From Marinilabiliaceae bacterium JC040 (GTDB lineage Bacteria; Bacteroidota; Bacteroidia; Bacteroidales; Marinifilaceae), in NCBI GenBank assembly GCA_022496785.1, contig SNAP01000003.1, positions 190,447 through 254,446 of the forward strand: a stretch of DNA of 64,000 bases. The letters run 5' to 3'. Of the stretch, positions 38,401 through 46,054 are shown in pieces. Numbering within the stretch: the stretch's first letter is position 1; every line of letters starts with the position of its first letter. Below the pieces are notes generated by a model. The model was not told where the DNA came from and did no database searches. It saw only the letters and a program-made list of their open reading frames with translations. Position numbers and translations under genes: made by a program.

Positions 38401-39091
38401 TAGAATAAGCTCCTGTTGCTCTTTCTTTAGAAATTGTTTGAAAACCTGTAACAACAACCTCTCCAAGCATCACTTTATCTTCACTTAAAACTACTCTTAA
38501 AACTTTTTGCCCTTTATATTTTACCTCTTTAGGAATCATTCCTACAAATTCATATACAAGAACAATATTCTTTTTATTTGGTAATTTAAGTTCATAAGTA
38601 CCATCTATATTTGTACTTACTCCAACTTGTGTTCCTTTAACAGAAACAGAAACTCCAGGTAGAGTATTTCCATTTTCATCAACAACAACACCTTTTATAA
38701 ATTTATCTTCAGCTTGCTTAATTTCATTCTTCTTTGGGAAAATCACAATAATTGAATTCTCAAATTTAAATGAAAAAGGTTTATCACTAAAAACATTCTC
38801 TAATACACTCTTAACTGTCTTGTTATTTACATTAATATCAACTTTACCAAGATTCTTAATCTGTTGAGAATTGTAAATAAAATTCAAATCTGTCTGTTTA
38901 TGAATACTTGTAAGTAGTTCATTAATGCTAATATTCTTTGCATTAATCGTAACAGTTTGATTCTGAGAGAAAGTTTTTGCGGTAGAACCTAAACTAAAAA
39001 TAAATAGAAAAATAAGACTTAGCCTCATAATCTTAAATTTTTGTGAGTTCTTAATTAGTCCATAAAGGCTAATTAATAGATTTTTTTTCAT
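35459..39091 (-). CDS. SusC/RagA-family TonB-linked receptor with STN domain
   Basis: About 1210 residues. A signal region is followed by a secretin/TonB short N-terminal (STN) domain (QTVTINAKNISINELLTSI onward), a carboxypeptidase-like domain (GVVVDENGNTLPGVSVSVKG), a plug (TGAYSKVDVDVLEKNP; VVDGFPIDGDLASINPNDI; VLKDAASTSIYGARAANGV) and a C-terminal barrel ending TFGLKITF. An STN domain couples ligand binding to the FecR/sigma pair encoded upstream. An in-frame ATG eight codons earlier (39115) is possible; I prefer 39091 (MKKNLLISLYG), which gives a standard SusC N-terminus. Confidence 0.93.
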   Translation of the reverse strand: MKKNLLISLYGLIKNSQKFKIMRLSLIFLFIFSLGSTAKTFSQNQTVTINAKNISINELLTSIHKQTDLNFIYNSQQIKNLGKVDINVNNKTVKSVLENVFSDKPFSFKFENSIIVIFPKKNEIKQAEDKFIKGVVVDENGNTLPGVSVSVKGTQVGVSTNIDGTYELKLPNKKNIVLVYEFVGMIPKEVKYKGQKVLRVVLSEDKVMLGEVVVTGFQTISKERATGAYSKVDVDVLEKNPVTDITSTIATLVPGLTSDVDKNGNTNLVIRGKGSLTGGSYPLIVVDGFPIDGDLASINPNDIQDVTVLKDAASTSIYGARAANGVIVVTTKKAKKEEFNVSYSGFVKISNKYDLDYSLGMMNSEQQINREIAFMKNGMFSDIPADTKWRQGYSYSQSLLIENNQGRGLSDAEMMKELNRLKGLNYRDDYDKYLLRNPLMHQHNISVSGKGEKNTYRLSAMFDQDLTGYQYNRINKYLVSLYNLYKFNDKLSIGFNASVNIKDSQMNGVDFSEIKGSVSPYQQFVDKNGDYTDMPSSGYYLPYRQYMQDRMPYKNWRYNILEEARNRDNNFNSNSIRLQTQLNYKIIEGLTLTSQFQYELFNNHWKNFSSEKTFYVRNLVNTFSSNKTDKGGTTYDYHPEGFSKGGILFERNTEKTAYNFRTQLEYKKEILPKHNINVLVGTEAISSEYVQPSTRQIMGYDPLTFTGNTFDFTKELEYHEKNGGKTTMGDVFNKPNSLRNEYREYNRYFSGYFNFAYSYDDTYSLSISMRTDASNFVSESVKEKFSPFWSVGSMWNIHKENFIADNFNWINRLSLRASYGVVGLPAARQNLSTLTTVGYGVNNTYGANIPFANIMSYGLSDLTWEKSNTFNLGIDFSLFSNKLFGSIEFYNKYSTDVVASKSVAAMINPNKILSGNFAEVLNRGVELQLGSNLQITKGLEWNGLLNVAYNYNEVTSFDYRNNVVSNYLRGGTFIEGKPIDYLNTYEWVGVSDQGAAIVRINGQELTIDKNLPSSDINQIDYVKGQNVYDFLKYSGRRTPSVTSTFRNSFKYKNFELIATVSGKFGHKFLLPGVSGSTISRNSFTTSEASANGWSNANKNSNIPKTSPEENVDNTLLKSYGHLWSNYYNNSSANVRDASFIRFNDIYLGYTLPKAIMSKLKLKNVTLYAQMSNVGMLWTANKENIDPEYIPRLSNVVKPPKTYTFGLKITF

Positions 39092-39152
39092 AATTTTGTA
39101 AATTGAAGTTAACATTAGAATAAGTCGTTATTAAAACTTATTCAAATTATTA

Positions 39153-39184
39153 AAACCGAACAGGGGTGAGATACTGTTCGGTTT
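39153..39184 (-). terminator. Terminator between fecR and susC
   Basis: An 11-bp stem AAACCGAACAG/CTGTTCGGTTT with a 10-nt loop, 4 nt past the fecR stop, followed by TTTTAATAATTT on the minus strand. It separates the regulator pair from the transport genes, as expected if susC is driven by the ECF sigma factor itself. Confidence 0.8.
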
Positions 39185-39187
39185 CTT

Positions 39188-40357
39188 TTATTTTGTCACT
39201 ATTATTTTCTTATTACGTATAATAAATTTAACACTTAAAGTTTCTTCCATAGACTTTAAAATCACATCAACATTCTTATATCTTTTTAAATTCGCTGAGA
39301 ATCTTAATTCTTTTAGATCCTCATGTAAAAACTCAATATCTACATCATACCATAAACTTAATGTATGTAAGATATCTTCTAACCTATTATCTCTAAAAAT
39401 AAATTCATTATCTACCCACGAAGTATATAAATCAGTATCTACTTTTTTAATCTTAACATTACTTGTTTTTAAATTTAAACTTCCCAATTGACTAGGTTTT
39501 AAAGTATATTCTTTTTTCCCTAAGAGCATACTAACCTTACCTTCAACCAATACAGTTTCTACTTTACTATGTAAATTTGAATTCACATTAAATCGTGTTC
39601 CATAAACTTTTACTTTCATTTTATCTACTGAAACTATAAAAGGACTACTTACACTATGTTTCACTTCAAAGAAAGCTTCACCTTTAAGATACACTAAGCG
39701 CTTCTTATCAGAAAAAGCAAGAGGATATCTCAATCTTGTATTAGAATTTAGTTTAATTCTAGAACCATCAGATAAAACAAGACTATACTCTCCTCCTTTA
39801 GGAACAACAATCTCATTATATTTATTTTGGAATTTTTTATTCGATTTATTATATCGCCTATATTTTATCTGCTCATCATCACTTACAATATCAACTCCAT
39901 AGGTAGATTTTATCTTCTTTTCTTTTTTCACTTCTCCTAAGGATATTGTCTTTCCATCAGATAAAATTAATTTAGCCTTACTTGAACCTGGCTTTATTAT
40001 AGATTTAGCAATAACAGGTACTTTTTGTATATCTTTCTTATTATTTACCACAAAAAGATAAGAAACTAATAAAGGTAAAATAATCGCAGCAGCATAAGCT
40101 AAAACGCGTCTTGCCTTAACATATACATCTAGACCTAATTTCTCTGAAACTTTTCTCCAAGCTTCTTTCTTATCAATCTTAGAATCTAGTTTATAATAAT
40201 CCTTGAAATTTTCAACAGAAACAATTCTATCAAATAAATTCTTATTCTTATCTGACTTATTCTTCCATTCTTCAAGTACTGATAATTCATCTTTAGATAT
40301 TGAACCATCAATATATTTGAATATTAAATGTGATATTTTTTTATTATTTCTATACAT
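39188..40357 (-). CDS. FecR-family anti-sigma factor
   Basis: A 389-residue protein. The cytoplasmic N-terminal ~85 residues (LIFKYIDGSISKDELSVLEEWKNKSDKNK) bind sigma. A membrane helix lies at about 85-103. The periplasmic FecR domain has VPKGGEYSLVLSDGSRIKLNSNTRLRYP and FFEVKH...PFIVSVDKMKVKVYGTRFNV. The C-terminal DUF4974-like domain (FIFRDNRLEDILHTLSLWYDVDIEF) contacts the STN domain of SusC. It follows the sigma gene after 67 nt. Confidence 0.94.
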   Translation of the reverse strand: MYRNNKKISHLIFKYIDGSISKDELSVLEEWKNKSDKNKNLFDRIVSVENFKDYYKLDSKIDKKEAWRKVSEKLGLDVYVKARRVLAYAAAIILPLLVSYLFVVNNKKDIQKVPVIAKSIIKPGSSKAKLILSDGKTISLGEVKKEKKIKSTYGVDIVSDDEQIKYRRYNKSNKKFQNKYNEIVVPKGGEYSLVLSDGSRIKLNSNTRLRYPLAFSDKKRLVYLKGEAFFEVKHSVSSPFIVSVDKMKVKVYGTRFNVNSNLHSKVETVLVEGKVSMLLGKKEYTLKPSQLGSLNLKTSNVKIKKVDTDLYTSWVDNEFIFRDNRLEDILHTLSLWYDVDIEFLHEDLKELRFSANLKRYKNVDVILKSMEETLSVKFIIRNKKIIVTK

Positions 40358-40424
40358 ATAGAGAACCTCTTTTACTACTATAACAGCTAAAGGATAAAAA
40401 AGGAGTATTCAAAAAAGTGTTTTT

Positions 40425-40988
40425 TTATAAAAAAACGTAAAAAGATAGATTCCCCAACTTTTCTGTAATCATTCTTTTAGCCTTTTGCTTATGGGTTTTA
40501 GCAGTCAATCTTGATATTTCTAGAATTTCTGCTATTTCATTATTATTTTTCCCCTCAAGATGTAATTTAAATACCTTTCTACATTTATTAGGTAGCTCCT
40601 CAATTGCATCGAACAACAATTTATATACCTCTTGTTCCATCTCTACATCTTCTGTATCGACATACACACTAGAATTATTTTGAACGTGATAGATATATTT
40701 TTCTTTTACTTTAGAATGTTCTAATTCATTTAAACATTTATTTCTAACTGAAGTATAAAGATATGTTTTGATATTATCATAAGATGACATTTCTTTCCTT
40801 TTAGTCCAAATCTTAGTAAAAACATCCTGTACTATATCCTCCGACATATGGGAATCTTTAATATAGGAATACGCAAATCTCACTAGAGGTAAATAAAACT
40901 TATCAAATATTTTTTTAAAAGCTTTTCTTGTACCTATATTGACTTCTTCAATTACAAATTCCTTATTCGTACGTTCATTCAATTCCAT
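40425..40988 (-). CDS. ECF RNA polymerase sigma factor
   Basis: A 187-residue sigma-70 family protein. Region 2 is FDKFYLPLVRFAYSYIKDSHMSEDIVQDVFTKIW (read as two parts), and region 4 is LPNKCRKVFKLHLEGKNNNEIAEILEISRLTAKTHKQKAKRMI. This is the Bacteroides-type ECF sigma that is held by FecR and turns on the adjacent susCD genes when substrate is sensed. A TATCTTTG -7 box lies immediately upstream (41001-40994, minus strand), so basal expression uses the primary sigma. Confidence 0.95.
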   Translation of the reverse strand: MELNERTNKEFVIEEVNIGTRKAFKKIFDKFYLPLVRFAYSYIKDSHMSEDIVQDVFTKIWTKRKEMSSYDNIKTYLYTSVRNKCLNELEHSKVKEKYIYHVQNNSSVYVDTEDVEMEQEVYKLLFDAIEELPNKCRKVFKLHLEGKNNNEIAEILEISRLTAKTHKQKAKRMITEKLGNLSFYVFL

Positions 40989-40993
40989 ATTAG

Positions 40994-41001
40994 CAAAGAT
41001 A
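40994..41001 (-). promoter_or_regulatory. -7 box of the ECF sigma gene
   Basis: TATCTTTG on the minus strand, 5 nt upstream of the ATG at 40988, implying an extremely short leader if used. I see nothing further in 41002-41204, which is AT-rich intergenic DNA between divergent genes. Confidence 0.45.
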
Positions 41002-41204
41002 TGAAATTATTATACACAGATTTTTCATTCAGAATGTTAAATTTCTCATAAATAAGAGATATTATTAACACAGATATTAATATTTAACTGAATATACTTA
41101 TTCTAGATAAGCAATCACCATCATCACAACAAACTTAATATCAGATATTTATCATATCTTGTAATTTATAATGCCACCGTACAATAAACTAGCATTTTTT
41201 TATA

Positions 41205-41212
41205 TACATTTG
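41205..41212 (+). promoter_or_regulatory. -7 box upstream of the TPP riboswitch
   Basis: TACATTTG fits TAnnTTTG and lies about 8 nt before the riboswitch begins, as expected for a leader that starts with the aptamer. No clear TTG element is seen 20 nt upstream. Confidence 0.6.
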
Positions 41213-41220
41213 CATGCGTT

Positions 41221-41301
41221 TCACGGAGGGGTGCCTTAAAATTACGGGCTGAGAACAAACCCATAAACCTGATACGGGTAATGCCGTCGTAGGGAAATTT
41301 T
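41221..41301 (+). promoter_or_regulatory. TPP (thi-box) riboswitch
   Basis: All conserved thi-box blocks are present in order: GGGGTGCC (41228-41235), GGGCTGAGA (near 41246), ACCC, AACCTGATACGGGTAATGCC (near 41266-41285) and CGTAGGGAA (near 41287). The aptamer binds thiamine pyrophosphate and lowers expression of the downstream genes. It sits 37 nt before the receptor ATG. I cannot tell from sequence whether control is by translation or termination, as no clear intrinsic terminator follows the aptamer. Confidence 0.95.
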
Positions 41302-41337
41302 AATCCTCCTATATATTATAAACTAATATTGGAAAAA

Positions 41338-43575
41338 ATGAAAATTAATGTTTTAATTCCTGCACTAATGATTTTAGCAGGAAGTGCTTTTGGACAAACT
41401 ATTAAAAATGATAGTATAAGTAAAAAAGATAGTCTCCAAACTGTAAATCTAAAAGAAGTAGAGGTAGTTTCTACTCGTGCCACAAGTAACACTCCAGTTG
41501 CTTTTACTAATATCTCTAAAAAAGATCTTAAAAGAAGAAATAATAGTAAAGATCTACCCTATCTATTAAGTCTATCACCATCAATCATCACTACATCCGA
41601 TGCAGGAACAGGTATAGGATATACATCTATGCGAGTTAGAGGAACTGATGGTACAAGAATAAATGTAACAATTAATGGAATACCAGTAAACGATGCAGAA
41701 AGTCATTCGGTATTCTTTGTAAATCTTCCAGACTTCACATCATCAGTAAAAAACATACAAATACAAAGAGGAGCAGGAACTTCAACTAATGGTGGTTCTG
41801 CCTTTGGTGCTAGTGTAAATATGCTAACAGGTGGACTAAGTCCTAAGTCTTATTCAGAAATAAATACAAGCTTTGGTTCTTTTAATACTCATAAAGAAAC
41901 ATTCAAATTTGGTACTGGCTTAATAAATAAACACTGGATATTCTCAGGTAGATTATCAAATATCGGAACTAAAGGATATATAGATAGAGCCTCTGCCAAT
42001 TTAAGTAGTTACTTACTGCAAGCAGGATATTTCAACGATAACACAGTCATTAAATTCATCACTTTTAACGGAGTAGAAGAAACTTACCATGCATGGAATT
42101 ATGCAAGTAAAGAAGAAATGAAAAAATACGGTCGTACATACAATTCTTGTGGAAAATATACAGATTCTAATTCAAAAATAGCATTCTACGACAATCAAAT
42201 CGACCACTACAATCAGCAAAATTACCAAATCTTACTAAACCACCGATTTAGTAATGAATTAAGTATTAATACAGGAATCCACTATACAAGAGGAGACGGA
42301 TACTACGAAGAATACAAACAAGATCGTACTCTAAGTAATTACGGGCTATCTTCATATAAATATCTAGGTGTAACTTTCGACACATCCGATTTAGTAAGAA
42401 GAAAACAAATGGCTAACGATTTTGGTGGATTAGTAGCATCATTGAACTACAAGACAGATAAATTCACAGCTAATATTGGTGGTAACTTTAATCGCTACGT
42501 TGGAGATCACTTCGGTAATGTTATTTGGATTAGAAATTATATTGGTGCTTTCAATCCTTCACATGAATATTACACTAATCAAGCAAGAAAAAATGATGCA
42601 AACTTATACGCAAAAGTATCATACAATTTCACAAGTAAAACTAGCTTCTTTTTAGACCTTCAATATAGAAATATCGATTATAAGATATACGGATCTAACG
42701 ATAACTTCGATTGGATAAACAATAAAATGCAAGATCTTGACATACATGATTCATTCAATTTCTTTAATCCTAAAACAGGAATCAATTGGAATATAAGTAG
42801 AAATCATAGAGCATATGCATCTCTTGCAGTAGCACAAAAAGAACCAACACGTAACAACTATACCGACGGATATGTAAACAAACGCCCTACTTCTGAAAAG
42901 ATGTTAGACTACGAATTTGGATATCAATTTAAATCTTCGATATTTAGTCTAGGTACAAACTTCTACTATATGGATTATAAAGATCAACTTGTACTAACAG
43001 GAGAAAATAATGAAATTGGTGAAGCAGTATCTGCTAATGTAGATGAATCATATAGAATGGGAGTAGAATTCATTCTTAAAGCTCAATTCCTTAAAAACTG
43101 GACTATAGATGCAAATGCTACTTTCAGTAAAAACAAGATTAAGAACTTTAAAGAAACTCTTTACGATAAAAACTACCAAAAATGGGAAATCAATCATAAA
43201 GAAACAACCATAGCATTCTCTCCAAACACAATTTTAAATGGAGCAATATCATACAACAGTAAACACTTTAACGCTTCATTCAACACTCAATACGTAAGTA
43301 AACAATTCATGACAAATGCAGAACAAGATGAATGTTCATTAGATTCATATATTGTTTCAAACTTACATCTTTCATATACATTTAAAACATCACTATTTAA
43401 AGAAATCACAATAGGATATTCATTAAACAATGTATTCAACGAAGAATATGAAAACAATGGATGGGCAGGAAGTTATTTCTACGAAGATAAAGGTGTAAAA
43501 ACTAGAGGAAATTGGGCATCATATGCAGCTCAAGCAGGCAGACACTTTATGCTAAACCTAGCAATAAAGTTTTAA
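41338..43575 (+). CDS. TonB-dependent receptor, probable thiamine transporter
   Basis: A 745-residue outer-membrane receptor. A signal peptide (ends GSAFGQ) is followed by a plug with KEVEVVSTRAT, MRVRGTDGTRINVTINGIPVNDAESH and IQIQRGAGTSTNGGSAFGASVNM, then a barrel ending GRHFMLNLAIKF. TPP riboswitch control and the downstream PnuC-TPK gene indicate uptake of thiamine (strong context inference). I set the start at the ATG 41338, not the in-frame TTG three codons upstream, since MKINVLIPALMILAG is a normal signal peptide. Confidence 0.93.
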   Translation: MKINVLIPALMILAGSAFGQTIKNDSISKKDSLQTVNLKEVEVVSTRATSNTPVAFTNISKKDLKRRNNSKDLPYLLSLSPSIITTSDAGTGIGYTSMRVRGTDGTRINVTINGIPVNDAESHSVFFVNLPDFTSSVKNIQIQRGAGTSTNGGSAFGASVNMLTGGLSPKSYSEINTSFGSFNTHKETFKFGTGLINKHWIFSGRLSNIGTKGYIDRASANLSSYLLQAGYFNDNTVIKFITFNGVEETYHAWNYASKEEMKKYGRTYNSCGKYTDSNSKIAFYDNQIDHYNQQNYQILLNHRFSNELSINTGIHYTRGDGYYEEYKQDRTLSNYGLSSYKYLGVTFDTSDLVRRKQMANDFGGLVASLNYKTDKFTANIGGNFNRYVGDHFGNVIWIRNYIGAFNPSHEYYTNQARKNDANLYAKVSYNFTSKTSFFLDLQYRNIDYKIYGSNDNFDWINNKMQDLDIHDSFNFFNPKTGINWNISRNHRAYASLAVAQKEPTRNNYTDGYVNKRPTSEKMLDYEFGYQFKSSIFSLGTNFYYMDYKDQLVLTGENNEIGEAVSANVDESYRMGVEFILKAQFLKNWTIDANATFSKNKIKNFKETLYDKNYQKWEINHKETTIAFSPNTILNGAISYNSKHFNASFNTQYVSKQFMTNAEQDECSLDSYIVSNLHLSYTFKTSLFKEITIGYSLNNVFNEEYENNGWAGSYFYEDKGVKTRGNWASYAAQAGRHFMLNLAIKF

Positions 43576-43586
43576 AATAAACAATT

Positions 43587-43617
43587 AAAAAGTCTAGATT
43601 TAAATATCTAGACTTTT
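43587..43617 (+). terminator. Hairpin terminator between the receptor and pnuC-TPK genes
   Basis: A 12-bp stem AAAAGTCTAGAT/ATCTAGACTTTT with a 6-nt loop, 12 nt past the receptor stop and 16 nt before the next ATG. It may partly terminate the transcript and so lower expression of the inner-membrane gene relative to the receptor. Confidence 0.7.
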
Positions 43618-43632
43618 ATATCATAAAGAACT

Positions 43633-44850
43633 ATGGAATACTTAGAAATTATTGGAACAATCGTAGGATTAATTTATTTATATCTAGAATACAAAGCAAA
43701 CATATACGTATGGTTAGCTGGTTTTATAATGCCAGCAATCTACATAAAAGTATACTACGATGCAGGTTTATATGCAGATATGGGTATTAATGTCTACTAT
43801 CTTATAGCAGCAGTTTATGGTTGGATTATTTGGAAAAGATTAAAGGATAATAAATCAAAAACAGAAGATACGAATGCAGATATCAAATTCATGCCGAATA
43901 AATACCTAGTTCCACTCTCAGTAATTTCAGTAGCCATCTTTGGTATCATTGGTTTTATACTAACAAAATACACCAATAGCAATGTACCTTGGCTCGATAG
44001 TTTAACAACAACCTTAAGTATAGTTGCTATGTGGCAGCTAGCACACAAATATATAGAACAATGGATCTTATGGTTTATAATAGATGCTGTAAGTTGCGGT
44101 TTATACATATATAAAGATCTTCCTTTCACATCTGGCCTTTACGCACTATACTCAGTAATTGCAATAATAGGATATTATAAGTGGTATAATATGAGTCTTA
44201 TCTCAAAAGAAAAATACATTTCAAACGAAAATATCTATATCAATCAGATAAAGAAATTCTCAACCCTAATAATCTGTAATGGTGAATTCCCTAAGAACAA
44301 TATTTCTAAAGAATTAATAAAAAATGCAGAAAAGATTATATGTTGTGATGGAGCAGCTGATACAGCAATTGAGAATAAAATTATACCCAATATAATAATT
44401 GGTGATGGTGACTCTATATCAAAACAAGTACAAAAGAACTATTCAGATAGATTTATTCATATAAAAGATCAAGAAAACAACGATCTTTCAAAAGCAGTAA
44501 ACTACTGCCAAGAACAAAATATTGATAATATAGCCATACTTGGATTAACAGGAAAAAGAGACGATCACACCATGGCAAATATTAGTCTTCTAAACACATA
44601 CAAATCAAATATCATTAGTGTTACCGACTATGGAATGTTTGTTACATGTAAAGATAATTCTAAACTATCCACATATAAAGGACAACAAATCTCCATTCTT
44701 AATTATAATGCTACAGGTTTAGATTCTAAAGATTTAAAATATCCTATATACGATTTTAAAGAAACATGGCAAGGAACATTAAACGAATCAATAAAATCAG
44801 AAATAGAAATAAAAGCAAAAGGTAAATATCTAGTATACCTAAACTTCTAG
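43633..44850 (+). CDS. PnuC-type thiamine transporter fused to thiamine pyrophosphokinase
   Basis: A 405-residue fusion in a single uninterrupted frame. Residues 1-185 are a PnuC/PnuT-type facilitator with six to seven membrane helices (GTIVGLIYLYLEYKANIYVW; GINVYYLIAAVYGWIIWK; a C-terminal region ending YYKWYN). A linker (186-208) leads to a complete thiamine pyrophosphokinase domain: CDGAAD (238-243), GDGDSI (257-262), DQENNDLSKA (279-288) and GLTGKRDDHTMAN (304-316). The transporter half would let thiamine across the inner membrane and the kinase half trap it as TPP. In related bacteria these are usually separate neighbouring genes. Met187 could serve as an internal start, but no stop separates the halves. 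Confidence 0.92.
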   Translation: MEYLEIIGTIVGLIYLYLEYKANIYVWLAGFIMPAIYIKVYYDAGLYADMGINVYYLIAAVYGWIIWKRLKDNKSKTEDTNADIKFMPNKYLVPLSVISVAIFGIIGFILTKYTNSNVPWLDSLTTTLSIVAMWQLAHKYIEQWILWFIIDAVSCGLYIYKDLPFTSGLYALYSVIAIIGYYKWYNMSLISKEKYISNENIYINQIKKFSTLIICNGEFPKNNISKELIKNAEKIICCDGAADTAIENKIIPNIIIGDGDSISKQVQKNYSDRFIHIKDQENNDLSKAVNYCQEQNIDNIAILGLTGKRDDHTMANISLLNTYKSNIISVTDYGMFVTCKDNSKLSTYKGQQISILNYNATGLDSKDLKYPIYDFKETWQGTLNESIKSEIEIKAKGKYLVYLNF

Positions 44851-44856
44851 AAAAAG

Positions 44857-44887
44857 AAAAAGCCGTATAATTAAATTATACGGCTTT
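44857..44887. terminator. Bidirectional terminator
   Basis: A 13-bp stem AAAGCCGTATAAT/ATTATACGGCTTT with a 3-nt loop between the convergent PnuC-TPK and aldolase genes, A-rich on the left and with a short T-run on the right. Confidence 0.88.
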
Positions 44888-44905
44888 ACTATATGTAGGA
44901 ACTTA

Positions 44906-45982
44906 TTAGTATCTATCAATTGCATTTAAATCTTCAAATGCTACTTTCAATCTATCAACAACAGCTCTTTCACCTGATCTTAAGAATTTTCTAGGATCAT
45001 AATATTTCTTGTTAGGAATATCTTCACCATCAGGATTACCAATTTGTGCTTGTAAATAATCAATATTCTCTTCAACATACTCCTTAACACCTTTCCAGAA
45101 AGCCCATTGAGTATCAGTATCAATATTCATTTTAATAACACCATAAGTAATAGCTTCTCTAATTTCATCATGAGAAGAACCAGAACCGCCATGGAAAACA
45201 AAGCTTACAGGTTTTTCAGAAGTAGAGAATTTCTCTTGAATATATTTTTGAGAATTATCAAGAATCTTAGGAGTCAATTTAACATTCCCTGGTTTATAAA
45301 CACCGTGAACATTTCCAAAAGAAGCAGCAATAGTAAACATATCAGAAATCTTCATTAATCTTTCATATGCATATGCAACATCCTCAGGTTGAGTATATAA
45401 CATAGAATTATCAATTCCAGTATTATCAATACCATCTTCTTCACCACCAGTACAACCTAATTCAATTTCTAAAGTAATACCTATTTTAGACATTCTCTCT
45501 AGATATCTCTCACATATTTCAATATTTTCTTCTAAAGATTCTTCAGATAAATCTAACATATGAGAACTGAATAATGGTCTTCCAGTATGTTTAAACCATT
45601 TTTCACTTTCTTCCAATAGCCCATCTATCCATGGTAACCATTTTTTAGCAGCATGGTCAGTATGAAGAATAACAGGTACACCATATTTTTCTGCAACAGC
45701 GTGAATATGTTTAGCTCCTGCAACACATCCTAGTATTCCAGCTTCAAAACCTTCTAATTTTAAACTTTTACCTGCTAAGAATTCTGCTCCACCTTTAGAA
45801 AATTGAACAATAATAGGAGAATTAACCTCTTTAGCAGCTTCCATCACCGCATTAATAGAATCAGAACCTACAACATTTACAGCAGGAAGAGCATAACCTT
45901 CTTCCTTAGCAACATTAAAAATTGTTTGAACATCAGCTCCAAATACGACACCTGGTTTTACTAAATCTCTTAATCTTTTCAT
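44906..45982 (-). CDS. fbaA: Class II fructose-1,6-bisphosphate aldolase
   Basis: A 358-residue zinc aldolase of the class IIA (E. coli FbaA) type, splitting fructose-1,6-bisphosphate in glycolysis. Zinc ligands are visible as His in VILHTDHAAKKW, Glu in IELGCTGGEEDG, His in SFGNVHGVYKPG and His in FVFHGGSGSS. Length and the N-terminal GVVFGADVQTIFNVAKEEGYALPAVN are typical. It is monocistronic. Confidence 0.95.
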   Translation of the reverse strand: MKRLRDLVKPGVVFGADVQTIFNVAKEEGYALPAVNVVGSDSINAVMEAAKEVNSPIIVQFSKGGAEFLAGKSLKLEGFEAGILGCVAGAKHIHAVAEKYGVPVILHTDHAAKKWLPWIDGLLEESEKWFKHTGRPLFSSHMLDLSEESLEENIEICERYLERMSKIGITLEIELGCTGGEEDGIDNTGIDNSMLYTQPEDVAYAYERLMKISDMFTIAASFGNVHGVYKPGNVKLTPKILDNSQKYIQEKFSTSEKPVSFVFHGGSGSSHDEIREAITYGVIKMNIDTDTQWAFWKGVKEYVEENIDYLQAQIGNPDGEDIPNKKYYDPRKFLRSGERAVVDRLKVAFEDLNAIDRY

Positions 45983-46054
45983 TTTATAATATTTTGCTTA
46001 TTGTCTTTAAAATATTTTTTTTACGAAGTTAATAATTATTTACGACTATTAAAC

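Noticed and set aside
44191-44850. A separate thiamine pyrophosphokinase gene starting at Met187
   Set aside because: No stop codon or promoter separates it from the PnuC part, so a fusion is the simpler reading; an internal start remains possible and is noted.
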